Source: Aureimonas jatrophae (lineage in GTDB: Bacteria; Pseudomonadota; Alphaproteobacteria; Rhizobiales; Rhizobiaceae). From it: a stretch of DNA of 64,000 nucleotides. Location of the stretch: contig NZ_FNIT01000003.1 in the NCBI RefSeq assembly GCF_900104035.1, positions 186,001-250,000 of the forward strand, given 5' to 3'. Made by a program: the position numbers and the translations under genes. Position 1 is the stretch's first letter. The number at the start of each line of letters is the position of its first letter. Below are positions 8,151 to 17,461 of this stretch, piece after piece. Under the pieces are notes generated by a model. The model was given only the letters and a program-made list of their open reading frames with translations, had not been told where the DNA came from and made no database searches.

Positions 8151-8633
8151 ATGCTGACCGCTATCGTCTGGGGCGTTTCCTCACCGCGTCCGTTCGCCGC
8201 CACCCTGGCTGACCTCGTACCTGCGGCTGTCGACGGCGCGTTGCGGGACGTTGTTGTCGTGGGCCTTCGCGACGAAGGAACGTGCCGTGCCATTGCGGAT
8301 CAGGCGGGCTGTCGTTTGCTCGCAGACAGTGCGCCAGCAGTGCACAGCTCGTCGCTCAAAGGGCGCTGGATACTTCTGTTGCAAAGCGGAGATCGTCTGC
8401 CTGTCGACTGGCTCAGTGCCATCGACCGGCACATGAGCGATCAAGACGGGGCGGCGCGTCTCGTCGTCGAGCGATCGCACTGGCCGGCATGGAAGCGCCT
8501 CATCGGTCGCCATCCGGTGGCGCCGTTGATTGCGCGCAATGAGATCGCGCGCAGTCAGGCCCGCAGTTGGCTGGAGCTCGCATCAGCGTCGCACGGCCCT
8601 CGGCTTCGCGCCGGACGACCGCATCGCGACTAG
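8151..8633 (+). CDS. Glycosyltransferase family 2-like short protein
   Basis: The 160-residue protein resembles a short GT2-like protein I recall from rhizobia: MLTAIVWGVSSPRPFAATLADLVPAA, then a VVVVGLRD strand and WILLLQSGDRLPVDWLSAI, which resembles the second half of a GT-A fold. It lacks a clear DxD metal site and is about half the length of a working GT2 enzyme, so catalytic function is doubtful. It shares a divergent gap with the SPL-family gene and converges on moaB with 17 bases between the stops. Confidence 0.6.
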   Translation: MLTAIVWGVSSPRPFAATLADLVPAAVDGALRDVVVVGLRDEGTCRAIADQAGCRLLADSAPAVHSSSLKGRWILLLQSGDRLPVDWLSAIDRHMSDQDGAARLVVERSHWPAWKRLIGRHPVAPLIARNEIARSQARSWLELASASHGPRLRAGRPHRD

Positions 8634-8650
8634 TCATCCGAGCATTCGGA

Positions 8651-9193
8651 TCAGGCGCTTGCGCCACCACGTCGAAGATGCTCGTCGAGCCTCGGCATGA
8701 TCTCGACGAAGTTGCAGGGCTTGTGTCGGTAGTCGAGTTGCGCGGCGAGGATGTGGTCCCAGGCATCCCGGCAAGCACCTGGGGAACCCGGCAGCACGAA
8801 CACAAACGTCGCGTTGACGACACCTCCCGTCGCGCGGCTCTGTATCGTCGATACACCTATCTTTTCGAACGAGACCCGGTGGAAGACCGCCGAAAAACCG
8901 TCCATTCTCTTTTCGAAGATCGGCTCCAAGGCGTCTGGCGTCACGTCGCGACCGGTGAAGCCGGTTCCTCCCGTCGTAATGACGACATCCACCGCCGGGT
9001 CCCGCGACCATGCGAGAACCGTGTCACGAATATCCAAGCGCTCATCGCCGACGATCCTACGATCCGCGAGATGATGACCGGCTGCTGCGATGCGCTCGAC
9101 CAGCGTGTCGCCCGATCGGTCGTCGGAAAGGGTGCGCGTATCGGAAACGGTGAGAACCGCAATGCGGAGTGGAACGAAACGACGGTCAGACAT
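8651..9193 (-). CDS. moaB: Molybdenum cofactor biosynthesis protein B
   Basis: The 180-residue protein of the MoaB/MogA fold (molybdopterin adenylyltransferase) has RIAVLTVSDTRTLSDDRSGD near the N-terminus, the binding loop TTGGTGFTGRDVTPDAL and a C-terminal FVLPGSPGACRDAWD. It activates molybdopterin for molybdenum insertion. The start overlaps the end of ispE by 8 bases; an ATG one codon upstream (9196) is equally possible. Upstream in-frame residues belong to antisense-like sequence within ispE and were left out. Confidence 0.92.
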   Translation of the reverse strand: MSDRRFVPLRIAVLTVSDTRTLSDDRSGDTLVERIAAAGHHLADRRIVGDERLDIRDTVLAWSRDPAVDVVITTGGTGFTGRDVTPDALEPIFEKRMDGFSAVFHRVSFEKIGVSTIQSRATGGVVNATFVFVLPGSPGACRDAWDHILAAQLDYRHKPCNFVEIMPRLDEHLRRGGASA

Positions 9194-10091
9194 CATGAAT
9201 ACCCGTCGAAACGGCGGTTGCGTGGACCCACCACGAAGGGTGCAGGTGCGCGATACGCTCCGCCGCAAGACGACAGGCGTCTGGGTCCTCGAAGAGCCCG
9301 AAGACCGTGGCACCCGAGCCCGACATGCGAGCAACGAGCGGCGCGGCGCGCTCGACGGCCTCGAGTGCGGTTCCGATCGAGGGAGCGATATTGATGGCTG
9401 GAGCCATCAAGTCGTTGCGGCAGCATTGGAGATAGGTAGCCAACGACGATGCTGAGCTAAAACCGCCGGAAGGTGGTTCGGGAAGCGGTTCGTTGTCCCG
9501 GTGTCGTAAAGCGGAAAACACAGCAGGTGTGGACACTTCAACGCGCGGGTTCACAAGCAGTAAGAACATTGAAGCGGCGATCCGAAGATCGGTGCTCGCC
9601 TCGCCGACACCCCGCACGCGGGCATTCACGCCATCCAGGCACATCGGCACATCCGCGCCGAGGCGCAGAGCCGCGATGCGAAGGTCGGGCAGGCTCGTGG
9701 GATAGCGATCGGCAATCAGCCGGAGCAGTGCGGCCGCGTCGGCGGAGCCGCCACCTATGCCGGACGCCGGCGGAAGGTGCTTCGTCAACCGCATCGCCTG
9801 CGGCGGGAGGTCATGCCCCGCCACGGCCAGGACGTCGCGGGCCGAGCGCAACGCCTTCACGACGATGTTCTCGACACCCGTGGGGAGCAGGTGGCCGAAC
9901 GGGCCCGCTATTTCCAACTGATCACGGTCGCCTGAGACGACCTGAAGCTGGTCTGCGATGCGCGCGAATACGACGAGGCTATCGAGTTCGTGATACCCGT
10001 CGGGCCGTCGTCCCACGACATGGAGGGCGAGGTTGATCTTCGCTCTCGCCAATACCTCGACCGGTCTGGTCGCGGCCAGTACCTCGCCCAC
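9186..10091 (-). CDS. ispE: 4-(cytidine 5'-diphospho)-2-C-methyl-D-erythritol kinase
   Basis: This GHMP-family kinase (301 residues) of the MEP isoprenoid pathway phosphorylates CDP-methylerythritol. AKINLALHVVGRRPDGYHELDS (17-38) and the ATP loop LPPASGIGGGSADAA (106-120) are diagnostic, and MSGSGATVFGLF is the third GHMP motif. It starts 5 bases after the stop of the TPR gene and overlaps moaB, so the three genes form one operon. Confidence 0.95.
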   Translation of the reverse strand: MGEVLAATRPVEVLARAKINLALHVVGRRPDGYHELDSLVVFARIADQLQVVSGDRDQLEIAGPFGHLLPTGVENIVVKALRSARDVLAVAGHDLPPQAMRLTKHLPPASGIGGGSADAAALLRLIADRYPTSLPDLRIAALRLGADVPMCLDGVNARVRGVGEASTDLRIAASMFLLLVNPRVEVSTPAVFSALRHRDNEPLPEPPSGGFSSASSLATYLQCCRNDLMAPAINIAPSIGTALEAVERAAPLVARMSGSGATVFGLFEDPDACRLAAERIAHLHPSWWVHATAVSTGIHDV

Positions 10092-10096
10092 GAGGC

Positions 10097-11926
10097 TCAG
10101 TTTGGCTGGGACGGAGCGGATGAGCGAACATCGTTCGATGCGCGATCACCTGTCGGGGCGGCATCGGGAGCCGTCGCCTTCACGGGGACGGTCCCCGCTT
10201 CCAATCCGTTCGCGACCTTCTGCTTGATGCGCTCGACATCTGCAGCTTCCGGAGCCGGCTGCCCCGCCAACGCCCTGTTCCACTGGAAGCGGGCCTCACG
10301 CGTTCGTCCGACCCGCCAGTAGGCGTCTCCGAGATGATCGTTGATGGTCGGATCGGCAGGCGTGATCAGGACGGCCCGCTCCAGCTGCTCGACGGCATCC
10401 TCGAAGCGACCGAGGCGGTAATAGGCCCAGCCTAGAGAGTCGATGATGTAGCCGTCGTTCGGCCGCAGATCGACGGCGGTCCGGATCATCTCCAGACCCT
10501 CGTCGAGGTTGCGATTCATGTCGACCCATGAGTAGCCGAGATAATTCAGAACCTGCGGTTGATCCGGCGAGAGCTCGAGTGCCTTCTTGAAGTCGAGTTC
10601 CGCCTTTTCCCACTGCTTCAACCGCTCGAAGGCGATGCCGCGCTGATAGTGGATGTTCCACAGCGTCGGGCTGTCGGTCGGCGCAAGCGATAGCGCCTTG
10701 TCGAGCATCTCGACCGCTTCGCCGTAGTTCTTGTCCGCCGAGAGAACGTCGGCGAGAGCCAGCCGGGCCTGCAGGTCGTCGGGATAACGCTCGACGGCCG
10801 TGCGCAGATGTTCGGTCGCCTCCGGCTTGCGCTCGGCCTGCCAGAGATCGAGACCCATCTGCAGTTCCGCGGTTCGGCGGTAGGGGGAGCCGTCGGGAAT
10901 CTGCTCGTAATAGGAGATCGCGAGATCGACCTGCTGCGAACGGTCCGCGATCCCCGCCAGCGCTGTCAGAAGCTTGTCGTCGGGACGATCGGCGACCGCT
11001 TTCGCGAACTGGAAGTACAGGAGGGCGACATCCTGACCGTCACCGCGGTTGATGGCCTGACCGAGGATATAGAGCGCTTCCGCGGCACCGTTGCGGGCAC
11101 TCGCATAAGGAGCATCGACCGGTTTGCCGTCGTCGATCTGCTTGCGCAACTGCGTCAGGGGCTCATAGCTCGGCGCCAAGGCCAGACCCTTGTCGACCGC
11201 CGCCAACGCCTCGGGCTTGCGCTTGGCGCGCGCCTCGATCCGACCGAGCGCTTCTGCGCCCGCCAGATAGGCATCCACCGATGTCTGGGCCGAGCCGTCG
11301 TCATCGAGCAAAGCGTTCAGCGACTTGCGGGCGCGTGGCAGATCGTTGCCAAGCGCAGCGATCAGTCCGGTCTGATACTGGTTGAAGGCTGCGAACCATG
11401 TCGCACCTTGAAGCTTGTCAAGACGGGCGAGGGCGGCCTTGGTTCGTCCGGCACCCACGTCGGCCCACGAGGCGAGCTGAGCGAGAAGCAGGGTGTCGAG
11501 GTCGCTCGTATCGCCGATCTGCCATTCTTCGATCGCGGCGTCGAACCGACCCTGGCGCAGAGCATCGAGACCGAGCGCGATCCGCGCGACCTTGCCGACG
11601 TCCGCGTTGTCGGTGAGCTTGCCCGCCAACGCCACGCCACGGTCGAACCGGCCGTCCGCCAGATAGGCGAACATCGCTTCCTGCTGGAGAACCTCGGAGT
11701 CCGGATCGAGCGCCAGCGCGCGATCGTAGTATTGGGCCGCGATGTCTGGTTGCCGGTTCTCGCGCGCCTGCTTGGCCGCCAGATAGGCGCCTGACAGCGT
11801 TTGGACGGCGGACGGCGCCATCTCCGGCTTCGCGGCGTCTTGGGCGTATGCCACGTGGAGGGGCATGATGAGGACGCCCGCGAGCGCAGCGTGTCGGGCG
11901 ATCCGCGTGATGCGCGTTTTATCCAC
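10097..11926 (-). CDS. Exported tetratricopeptide repeat protein
   Basis: From the GTG start the protein has 609 residues. The SD sequence GGAGGAAAT is well spaced before this GTG, which decides the start over an ATG 25 codons upstream. The first 29 residues form a signal peptide (RHAALAGVLIMPLHVAYAQ). The rest is TPR units, clearest in the C-terminal third (AVEMLDKALSLAPTDS, AELDFKKALELSPDQP, AVEQLERAVLITPADP). TPR arrays bind partner proteins; no partner can be named. It leads the TPR-ispE-moaB operon. Confidence 0.88.
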   Translation of the reverse strand: MDKTRITRIARHAALAGVLIMPLHVAYAQDAAKPEMAPSAVQTLSGAYLAAKQARENRQPDIAAQYYDRALALDPDSEVLQQEAMFAYLADGRFDRGVALAGKLTDNADVGKVARIALGLDALRQGRFDAAIEEWQIGDTSDLDTLLLAQLASWADVGAGRTKAALARLDKLQGATWFAAFNQYQTGLIAALGNDLPRARKSLNALLDDDGSAQTSVDAYLAGAEALGRIEARAKRKPEALAAVDKGLALAPSYEPLTQLRKQIDDGKPVDAPYASARNGAAEALYILGQAINRGDGQDVALLYFQFAKAVADRPDDKLLTALAGIADRSQQVDLAISYYEQIPDGSPYRRTAELQMGLDLWQAERKPEATEHLRTAVERYPDDLQARLALADVLSADKNYGEAVEMLDKALSLAPTDSPTLWNIHYQRGIAFERLKQWEKAELDFKKALELSPDQPQVLNYLGYSWVDMNRNLDEGLEMIRTAVDLRPNDGYIIDSLGWAYYRLGRFEDAVEQLERAVLITPADPTINDHLGDAYWRVGRTREARFQWNRALAGQPAPEAADVERIKQKVANGLEAGTVPVKATAPDAAPTGDRASNDVRSSAPSQPN

Positions 11927-12064
11927 GTCGAATTTCCTCCGGCTGACGGCTCGGCGATGCCACGCTGCGAGCGCGCCATCTAACGGTGGTGCCCGGCACA
12001 CGCCAAGACCGCGAGCGTCCGGTTTGCTGCGGCAGAATGTTTATTTTGCGACCGATGCCGCGCG

Positions 12065-13078
12065 TCAGGAGATGCGGTCGATGCAGAAATCGACGACGGC
12101 GATCAAAGCGTCTCGGCTGGTACCGGCGGGAACCTGTCGCGCCGCTTCCAGGGCCTTGGCCCCATGCTGACGAGCCCGCTCGCGGGTCGCCTGCAGCGCG
12201 CCATGCTGGTCGAGGAGCGCGCGGGCTCGCTCCAGCGCTTCGTCGTCGTTGCGGCCGTTCTCGAGAGCGTCGCGCCAGAAGGCCCTGTCTGCCTCGTTCG
12301 CCGAGCGATGGGCAAGGATGACCGGAAGCGTGATCTTCCCTTCGCGGAAGTCGTCGCCGACATTCTTGCCGAGCTCTCCGGCGGAACCGCCGTAGTCGAG
12401 AACATCGTCCACAAGCTGGAACGCCAGTCCCAGGTGCAGTCCATAATCACGCATCGCTGCCTGCGACGTTTCATCGGCGCCAGCGATGACGGGGCCGACC
12501 TCGGCTGCGGCCGCAAATAGGGCGGCGGTCTTCGCGCCGATCACGGCTGCGTAGTCCTCCTCCGTTGTCGCCAGACTCTTGGCTGCGGAGAGCTGCCAGA
12601 CTTCGCCTTCCGCGATGACCGCGGACGCGTTCGACAGGATCGCGAGGGCCCGCATCGAACCCACCTCGACCATCATCTTGAAGGCCTGACCCAGAAGATA
12701 GTCGCCGACGAGAACGCTTGCCTGGTTGCCCCAGATCGTTCGTGCCGTCTTTCGGCCGCGGCGAAGATTGCTCTCGTCCACGACGTCGTCATGCAACAGG
12801 GTCGCGGTATGGAGGAACTCGACACTGGCGGCGAGCTTGACGTGTCCGTCGCCGCGGTAGCCGAAGGCCAGCGCGGATGCGATCGTCAGCATCGGACGTA
12901 GCCGTTTCCCGCCTGACCCGATCAGGTGTTCGGCGATTTCGGGAATGAGCTCGACGTTCGAGCCGGCCATCGACAGGATCAGATCGTTGACACGCTGCAT
13001 GTCGTCGCGCGTCAAAGCCACGATAGGGTCGATCGAGGCAGCGGGCGAGGCGCGGCCAACCGGGCTAGCGAGGCTCAA
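12065..13078 (-). CDS. Long-chain polyprenyl diphosphate synthase (octaprenyl/decaprenyl type)
   Basis: The 337-residue trans-prenyltransferase has both aspartate-rich motifs, DDVVD (97-101) and DDVLD (224-228), and GGKRLRPML for IPP binding. It makes the ubiquinone side chain. Small residues before the first motif fit a long product, and rhizobia usually make Q10, but chain length cannot be read here. The start is TTG, 7 bases after GGAG, giving MSLASPVGRASP like rhizobial homologues; longer in-frame extensions overlap the divergent DUF2007 gene and look like antisense sequence. Confidence 0.92.
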   Translation of the reverse strand: MSLASPVGRASPAASIDPIVALTRDDMQRVNDLILSMAGSNVELIPEIAEHLIGSGGKRLRPMLTIASALAFGYRGDGHVKLAASVEFLHTATLLHDDVVDESNLRRGRKTARTIWGNQASVLVGDYLLGQAFKMMVEVGSMRALAILSNASAVIAEGEVWQLSAAKSLATTEEDYAAVIGAKTAALFAAAAEVGPVIAGADETSQAAMRDYGLHLGLAFQLVDDVLDYGGSAGELGKNVGDDFREGKITLPVILAHRSANEADRAFWRDALENGRNDDEALERARALLDQHGALQATRERARQHGAKALEAARQVPAGTSRDALIAVVDFCIDRIS

Positions 13079-13219
13079 TGGACTTCTCCGTTCGTTGCGC
13101 GGGCAATAGCTGCCGGCGCTCGCAGCGGCAAGGAGCAAGATGGCGTTCGTAACCCGGAGAGGAAGCCTGACTGCGGGTCCTCGCTTGCTCCGCTGGCCGA
13201 ATGGGGGCAAGTCGCCGGC

Positions 13220-13447
13220 ATGCTCGAATTGATCCGTACGAACGATCCGGTTCTCCTGTCCTTTGCGCAATCGCTCCTGAAGGACGCGGGGATCGCCCAT
13301 TTCTTGGCCGATGCCCACATGAGCGTCCTGGACGGTTCGATAGGCGTGCTGCCACGCCGCCTTCTGGTGGACCGCAATGAGATCGATCGTGCGCGTCGTC
13401 TGCTGCGCGATGCCGAGCTGGGACACGAACTGGCCGATGGCCGCTGA
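13220..13447 (+). CDS. DUF2007 domain protein
   Basis: The 75-residue protein MLELIRTNDPVLLSFAQSLL...FLADAHMS matches the DUF2007 family, small proteins with a ferredoxin-like fold sometimes called putative signal-transducing proteins. Function is unknown. The gene is divergent from the polyprenyl synthase, and its stop overlaps the start of the following methyltransferase, so the two are probably translated together. Confidence 0.8.
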   Translation: MLELIRTNDPVLLSFAQSLLKDAGIAHFLADAHMSVLDGSIGVLPRRLLVDRNEIDRARRLLRDAELGHELADGR

Positions 13448-14195
13448 AACGTCAGAGCCGTCCCTGGACGCCTTTCTGAATGGGCGGTTCCACCTTTGGC
13501 AATCAGCAACGGGATTGCGGGCAGGTCACGACGCGCTCCTGGTCGCGGCTGCCGTGCCGGCGGAAGCTGCGGGCAGGGCGATCGACATGGGGGCTGGCAC
13601 CGGGGCTGTCGGCTTTGCGTCAGCGCTCCGAGCGCCGGCGCTGCATGTCGTGCTGGCTGAGCGCGAGCCAACCCTCCTGCACCTGTTGCGTCGTTCCGTC
13701 GACACGGCACCCGAGCCGCTGGGGGCGCGTCTCAGCGTCGCGGAGATCGACCTCCTGTCCCGCCGACCGGAGCGGGAAGAAGCGGGCTTGTGCGACGGGG
13801 CCTTCGACTGGGTGGTCACCAACCCGCCGTTTCATCCGGCGAACGGACGTCTATCGCCGGACGCCATGCGCGCTCGCGCGCTGACGATGCCGGACCCCGC
13901 ATTCCTCAGCCGCTGGGTCGCCGTTGCCGCCACGCTGCTCCGGTCAGGGGGGCGGTTCATCGCGCTCGGGCGGCCTGAGAACCTCCCTGTGGTCTTGGCA
14001 GCAGCCGACAACCGGTTGGGGTCAATGGCCATTTTGCCTATCCACAACGAGGGTCGGCGGGCCCATCGCGTTCTGGTGACGGCCGTGCGCGGGTCGCGTG
14101 CGCCGCTTCGCATTCTGCCGTCATTCCAGCTCGATGACAGTGCACGTCGCCAACTGTCGGCCGGAGATGCGCTTCCCGTTCCCGTGCTCGAGTAG
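13437..14195 (+). CDS. TrmN6-like SAM-dependent methyltransferase
   Basis: The 252-residue class I methyltransferase has FHLWQSATGLRAGHDALLVAAAVP, the SAM loop DMGAGTGAVGFA and the N6-adenine motif NPPF followed by H. This combination is that of TrmN6 (YfiC), which methylates A37 of tRNA1-Val. Target specificity is inferred. The start (13437) overlaps the DUF2007 stop; upstream in-frame codons lie inside that gene. Confidence 0.85.
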   Translation: MAAETSEPSLDAFLNGRFHLWQSATGLRAGHDALLVAAAVPAEAAGRAIDMGAGTGAVGFASALRAPALHVVLAEREPTLLHLLRRSVDTAPEPLGARLSVAEIDLLSRRPEREEAGLCDGAFDWVVTNPPFHPANGRLSPDAMRARALTMPDPAFLSRWVAVAATLLRSGGRFIALGRPENLPVVLAAADNRLGSMAILPIHNEGRRAHRVLVTAVRGSRAPLRILPSFQLDDSARRQLSAGDALPVPVLE

Positions 14196-14232
14196 GGTCG
14201 CGCCATTTGCTGGCGGTCGAGCCCGTGCCTAC

Positions 14233-15132
14233 ATGCGAAACGATCGTCTATCGCAAGCAAGGCAAACCGTTTCCGTGGCTCGCTTCCTTCGCCGTCTTCT
14301 TCCCAAGCGTTTCCGTTCGCAGGACATCGTGGTGCCGTTGGTGCGGCTCAACGGCGCGATCATGTCGAGCGGAGGTCCGCTGCGGCCGACGCTGTCGCTT
14401 GCTGCCGTCGCACCTCTTCTTGAACGCGCCTTCGCCCAGAAGGACGCGCCGGCGGTCGCGATCAGCGTCAATTCGCCGGGCGGTTCGCCCGTGCAGGCAC
14501 GATTGATCTATCAACGCATTCGCGATCTGGCGCGGGAGAAGAACAAGCACGTGATCGTCGGCTGCGAGGATCTGGCGGCGTCAGGCGGTTACATGATCGC
14601 TTGCGCGGGAGACGAGATCGTCGCGGACCCATCCAGCGTGGTCGGGTCGATCGGCGTCGTGTCCGGCGGGTTCGGCTTCGTGGACCTGATCGGCAAGCTC
14701 GGCATCGAACGCCGGGTCCATACGGCCGGACAAAACAAGGCGACGCTTGATCCCTTCCGTCCCGAGCGACCTGAAGACGTCGAGCACCTGAAGGCGCTTC
14801 AGCTCGACGTCCATGCGACGTTCATCGATCTCGTCAAGGCGCGGCGGGGAACCAAGCTCGCCGATGATCCGAACCTGTTCACGGGGCTCTTCTGGTCGGG
14901 CGTTCGCGGTCTGGAACTCGGTCTCGTCGATCGGCTCGGCGACCTGCGGACGGTCGTGCGCGAGCGCTACGGCGACAAGGCCAAGCTGGGTCTCGTTCAC
15001 CAAAGGCGGGGTCTCTTCGCATTCCGCGCCGGGACGCCGGGTGTAGAGTCCGGTTTCGATCCCGGCAGGATCGGGGCTGGGCTCATAGAGGCGGCCGAAG
15101 AGAGGGCGTTGTGGGCGCGATACGGCTTGTGA
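14233..15132 (+). CDS. S49-family serine peptidase (SppA/SohB-like)
   Basis: The protein is about 299 residues with the S49 signature VAISVNSPGGSPVQA, the serine-containing ASGGYMIACAGDEIVADPSSVVGSIGVVSGGFGF block and a downstream Lys/Arg-rich half. The short SppA type cleaves membrane-embedded peptides at the inner membrane. No clear membrane helix or signal peptide is visible, as in other rhizobial members. The start is uncertain: a GTG at 14275 would give a core of 285 residues. Confidence 0.9.
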   Translation: MRNDRLSQARQTVSVARFLRRLLPKRFRSQDIVVPLVRLNGAIMSSGGPLRPTLSLAAVAPLLERAFAQKDAPAVAISVNSPGGSPVQARLIYQRIRDLAREKNKHVIVGCEDLAASGGYMIACAGDEIVADPSSVVGSIGVVSGGFGFVDLIGKLGIERRVHTAGQNKATLDPFRPERPEDVEHLKALQLDVHATFIDLVKARRGTKLADDPNLFTGLFWSGVRGLELGLVDRLGDLRTVVRERYGDKAKLGLVHQRRGLFAFRAGTPGVESGFDPGRIGAGLIEAAEERALWARYGL

Positions 15133-15182
15133 CGAGCCTTCACATCGCCGCGCTCGGGTCGCATAGTCCCGCTGTATGACCC

Positions 15183-15377
15183 ATGGCGGAACTGATGCCT
15201 CCCTTGATCCTCTTCGGCCTCGTCGGGGCCGCAGCCTATTACGGCTACCAGCGTCTGCAGCGCGAAGCGACGCGTGTCGTCGAACGTAACCGTCGATCCG
15301 AAGCGGAATTGCGGACGGGCGCGCAGGGGACGCTGAAGCGGGGCGAGGACGGGGTATATCGGCTGCACAAGGACTGA
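15183..15377 (+). CDS. Small membrane-anchored hypothetical protein
   Basis: The 64-residue protein has one N-terminal membrane helix (MPPLILFGLVGAAAYYGY) and a basic cytoplasmic tail (REATRVVERNRRSEAELR) ending in LKRGEDGVYRLHKD. I recall similar short proteins between S49 peptidase and glyQ genes in rhizobia. No function is known to me. Confidence 0.65.
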   Translation: MAELMPPLILFGLVGAAAYYGYQRLQREATRVVERNRRSEAELRTGAQGTLKRGEDGVYRLHKD

Positions 15378-15472
15378 TCGCGCCGTCCGTCATGCAGGCT
15401 TGACCCCTCGGGGAGGTGCATGGCAACTCGCCCGGATGCGGCGTTCGTCGCGTCCGACCCAAGGTCCGTTTG

Positions 15473-16411
15473 ATGTCCGAACTTCCGCCCCACATGCGCC
15501 CCGAGCGTTCCTTTCAGGGCCTTATCCTTGCGCTTCATCGGTACTGGGCCGACTACGGTTGCGTGGTGCTCCAGCCCTACGACATGGAGGTCGGCGCCGG
15601 CACGTTCCACCCGGCGACCACCCTGCGGGCGTTAGGTCCCAGGAGCTGGAACGCCGCCTATGTCCAGCCGTCGCGCCGTCCCAAGGATGGCCGCTACGGC
15701 GAGAACCCGAACCGTCTGCAGCACTACTACCAGTATCAGGTCATCCTGAAGCCGAACCCGCCTAACCTTCAGGAACTCTACCTCGGATCGCTCAAGGCGA
15801 TCGGCATCGACATGGCGCTCCACGACATCCGGTTCGTTGAGGACGATTGGGAGTCGCCGACGCTCGGTGCCTGGGGGCTCGGCTGGGAATGCTGGTGCGA
15901 TGGCATGGAGGTGTCGCAGTTCACCTACTTCCAGCAGGTCTGCGGCATCGAATGCGCGCCGGTTGCGGGTGAACTGACCTATGGTCTCGAACGGTTGGCG
16001 ATGTACGTCCAGAACGTCGACAACGTCTACGACCTGAACTTCAACGGACGCGAAGGCGACGAGAAGGTCACCTATGGCGACGTGTTCCTGCAGGCCGAGC
16101 AGGAGTACTCGCGGTACAACTTCGAGCATGCCGATACCGGGATGCTCCTGCGCCACTTCGAGGACGCGGAGCGGGAATGCCGCGCGCTCCTGGACGCCGG
16201 CGCGGACGAAGCGGGACTTCACCGCTGCGTTCTGCCCGCCTACGATCAGGCGATCAAAGCCAGCCACGCCTTCAACCTCCTCGATGCGAGAGGTGTGATC
16301 TCCGTGACTGAACGCCAGAGCTTCATTCTGCGCGTCCGCACCCTAGCCAAGAGCTGCGGAGAGGCCTTCCTTCGCACCGAAGCGGGCGGGGCTTCGAAGG
16401 TCGCGGCGTAG
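15473..16411 (+). CDS. glyQ: Glycine--tRNA ligase alpha subunit
   Basis: The 312-residue class II synthetase subunit has [52 protein letters not shown] and [14 protein letters not shown], which hold the ATP and glycine sites. It works as an alpha2beta2 enzyme with GlyS. The start [13 protein letters not shown] matches the family better than the ATG 19 codons upstream. A zinc-peptidase gene separates it from glyS. Confidence 0.97.
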   Translation: MSELPPHMRPERSFQGLILALHRYWADYGCVVLQPYDMEVGAGTFHPATTLRALGPRSWNAAYVQPSRRPKDGRYGENPNRLQHYYQYQVILKPNPPNLQELYLGSLKAIGIDMALHDIRFVEDDWESPTLGAWGLGWECWCDGMEVSQFTYFQQVCGIECAPVAGELTYGLERLAMYVQNVDNVYDLNFNGREGDEKVTYGDVFLQAEQEYSRYNFEHADTGMLLRHFEDAERECRALLDAGADEAGLHRCVLPAYDQAIKASHAFNLLDARGVISVTERQSFILRVRTLAKSCGEAFLRTEAGGASKVAA

Positions 16412-16430
16412 CATCGACGATCGTTTGGGT

Positions 16431-16460
16431 GCATGACTTCATTCCCACCGGAGGTCATGC
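16431..16460. repeat. Inverted repeat in the glyQ-zinc peptidase gap
   Basis: GCATGACTTC (16431-16440) and GAGGTCATGC (16451-16460) pair over 10 positions with one G-U wobble and a 10-base loop. No T-run follows, so it is more likely an operator or an mRNA hairpin than a terminator. It lies 19 bases after glyQ and 46 bases before the next start. Confidence 0.5.
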
Positions 16461-16506
16461 GCCTATCTGTCGCTCGCAGGGATGTGATGCGACCAGGAGA
16501 TGGGCG

Positions 16507-17412
16507 ATGGAATGGCGTGGTCGACGCGAGAGCTCGAATATCGAGGACCGGCGCGGAAGCGGAGGTCTGGGCGGTGGTCTCGGTCGGGGCGGCGGCGGGC
16601 TGCGCATTCCGATCCGGGCCGGAGGCGGTGGCGGCATCGGCCTCATCATCATCCTGGCCATTCTGTGGATCGGCTTCGGCATCAACCCGCTTTCGGTGAT
16701 CGGTCTCGACGACGGATCCCAGCAGACGACCTCGCGGACCGCGTCCAATAATGGGCCGGGGGTCGGCGGTACGGCGGACGAGACCGACAACTTCGTAGCG
16801 GTTGTCCTCGGCGACACCGAAACGGTCTGGGGCAATCGCTTCCAGCAGATGGGCCAGACCTATCGCAACCCGACCCTGGTATTGTTCACGGGACAGGTCT
16901 CGTCGGGTTGTGGCAATGCCTCGGCGGCGACGGGCCCATTCTACTGTCCGCTTGATCAGAAGCTCTATCTCGACACCCGCTTCTTCGACCAGTTGCGCAG
17001 CGATTTGCAGGCTCCCGGCGACTTCGCGCAGGCTTATGTCATCGCGCACGAGGTCGGGCATCATGTTCAGAATCTCGAGGGGACCCTCGAGCGTACGACG
17101 CAGCAGCGCCAACAGGTCTCGGAAGCGGAAGCGAACGCCATTTCGGTCCGGGTCGAGCTGCAGGCAGACTGCTACGCCGGCATCTGGGCGCACGACACGC
17201 AGCAGGCCGGATATCTCGAAGACGGCGATGTCGAGGAGGCGCTGAATGCTGCGAGCCGCATCGGCGATGACACGTTGCAACGGCAGAGTCAGGGCACGGT
17301 GGTCCCCGACAGCTTTACCCACGGAACGTCCGCTCAACGCGTGAGCTGGTTTCGCCGTGGAGCGTCGAGCGGCGACATGGCCCAGTGCGACACATTCAGC
17401 GGTCAGCTTTAG
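16507..17412 (+). CDS. Neutral zinc metallopeptidase, YpfJ/KPN_02809 family
   Basis: The 301-residue protein has an Arg- and Gly-rich N-terminus (GGGLGRGGGGLRIPIRAGGG), one membrane helix (GIGLIIILAILWIGFGI) and a C-terminal metallopeptidase domain with zinc motif HEVGHH (His181, Glu182, His185). FYCPLDQKLYLDT and ELQADCYAGIWA are family hallmarks. The physiological substrate is unknown. AGGAG 7 bases before this ATG fixes the start. It sits between glyQ and glyS. Confidence 0.9.
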   Translation: MEWRGRRESSNIEDRRGSGGLGGGLGRGGGGLRIPIRAGGGGGIGLIIILAILWIGFGINPLSVIGLDDGSQQTTSRTASNNGPGVGGTADETDNFVAVVLGDTETVWGNRFQQMGQTYRNPTLVLFTGQVSSGCGNASAATGPFYCPLDQKLYLDTRFFDQLRSDLQAPGDFAQAYVIAHEVGHHVQNLEGTLERTTQQRQQVSEAEANAISVRVELQADCYAGIWAHDTQQAGYLEDGDVEEALNAASRIGDDTLQRQSQGTVVPDSFTHGTSAQRVSWFRRGASSGDMAQCDTFSGQL

Positions 17413-17461
17413 CGGGAAGCGGTCCGCTCGCTTGCAATCGGCGGGGCGGCATGGTGTGAGG

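Noticed and set aside
8651-9334. Longer moaB starting inside ispE
   Set aside because: The extra 47 residues are encoded antisense-style within ispE and do not resemble MoaB; the internal ATG gives the normal N-terminus.
16246-17337. A 363-codon minus-strand open frame
   Set aside because: It is opposite the end of glyQ and the zinc peptidase, whose motifs show the true coding strand.
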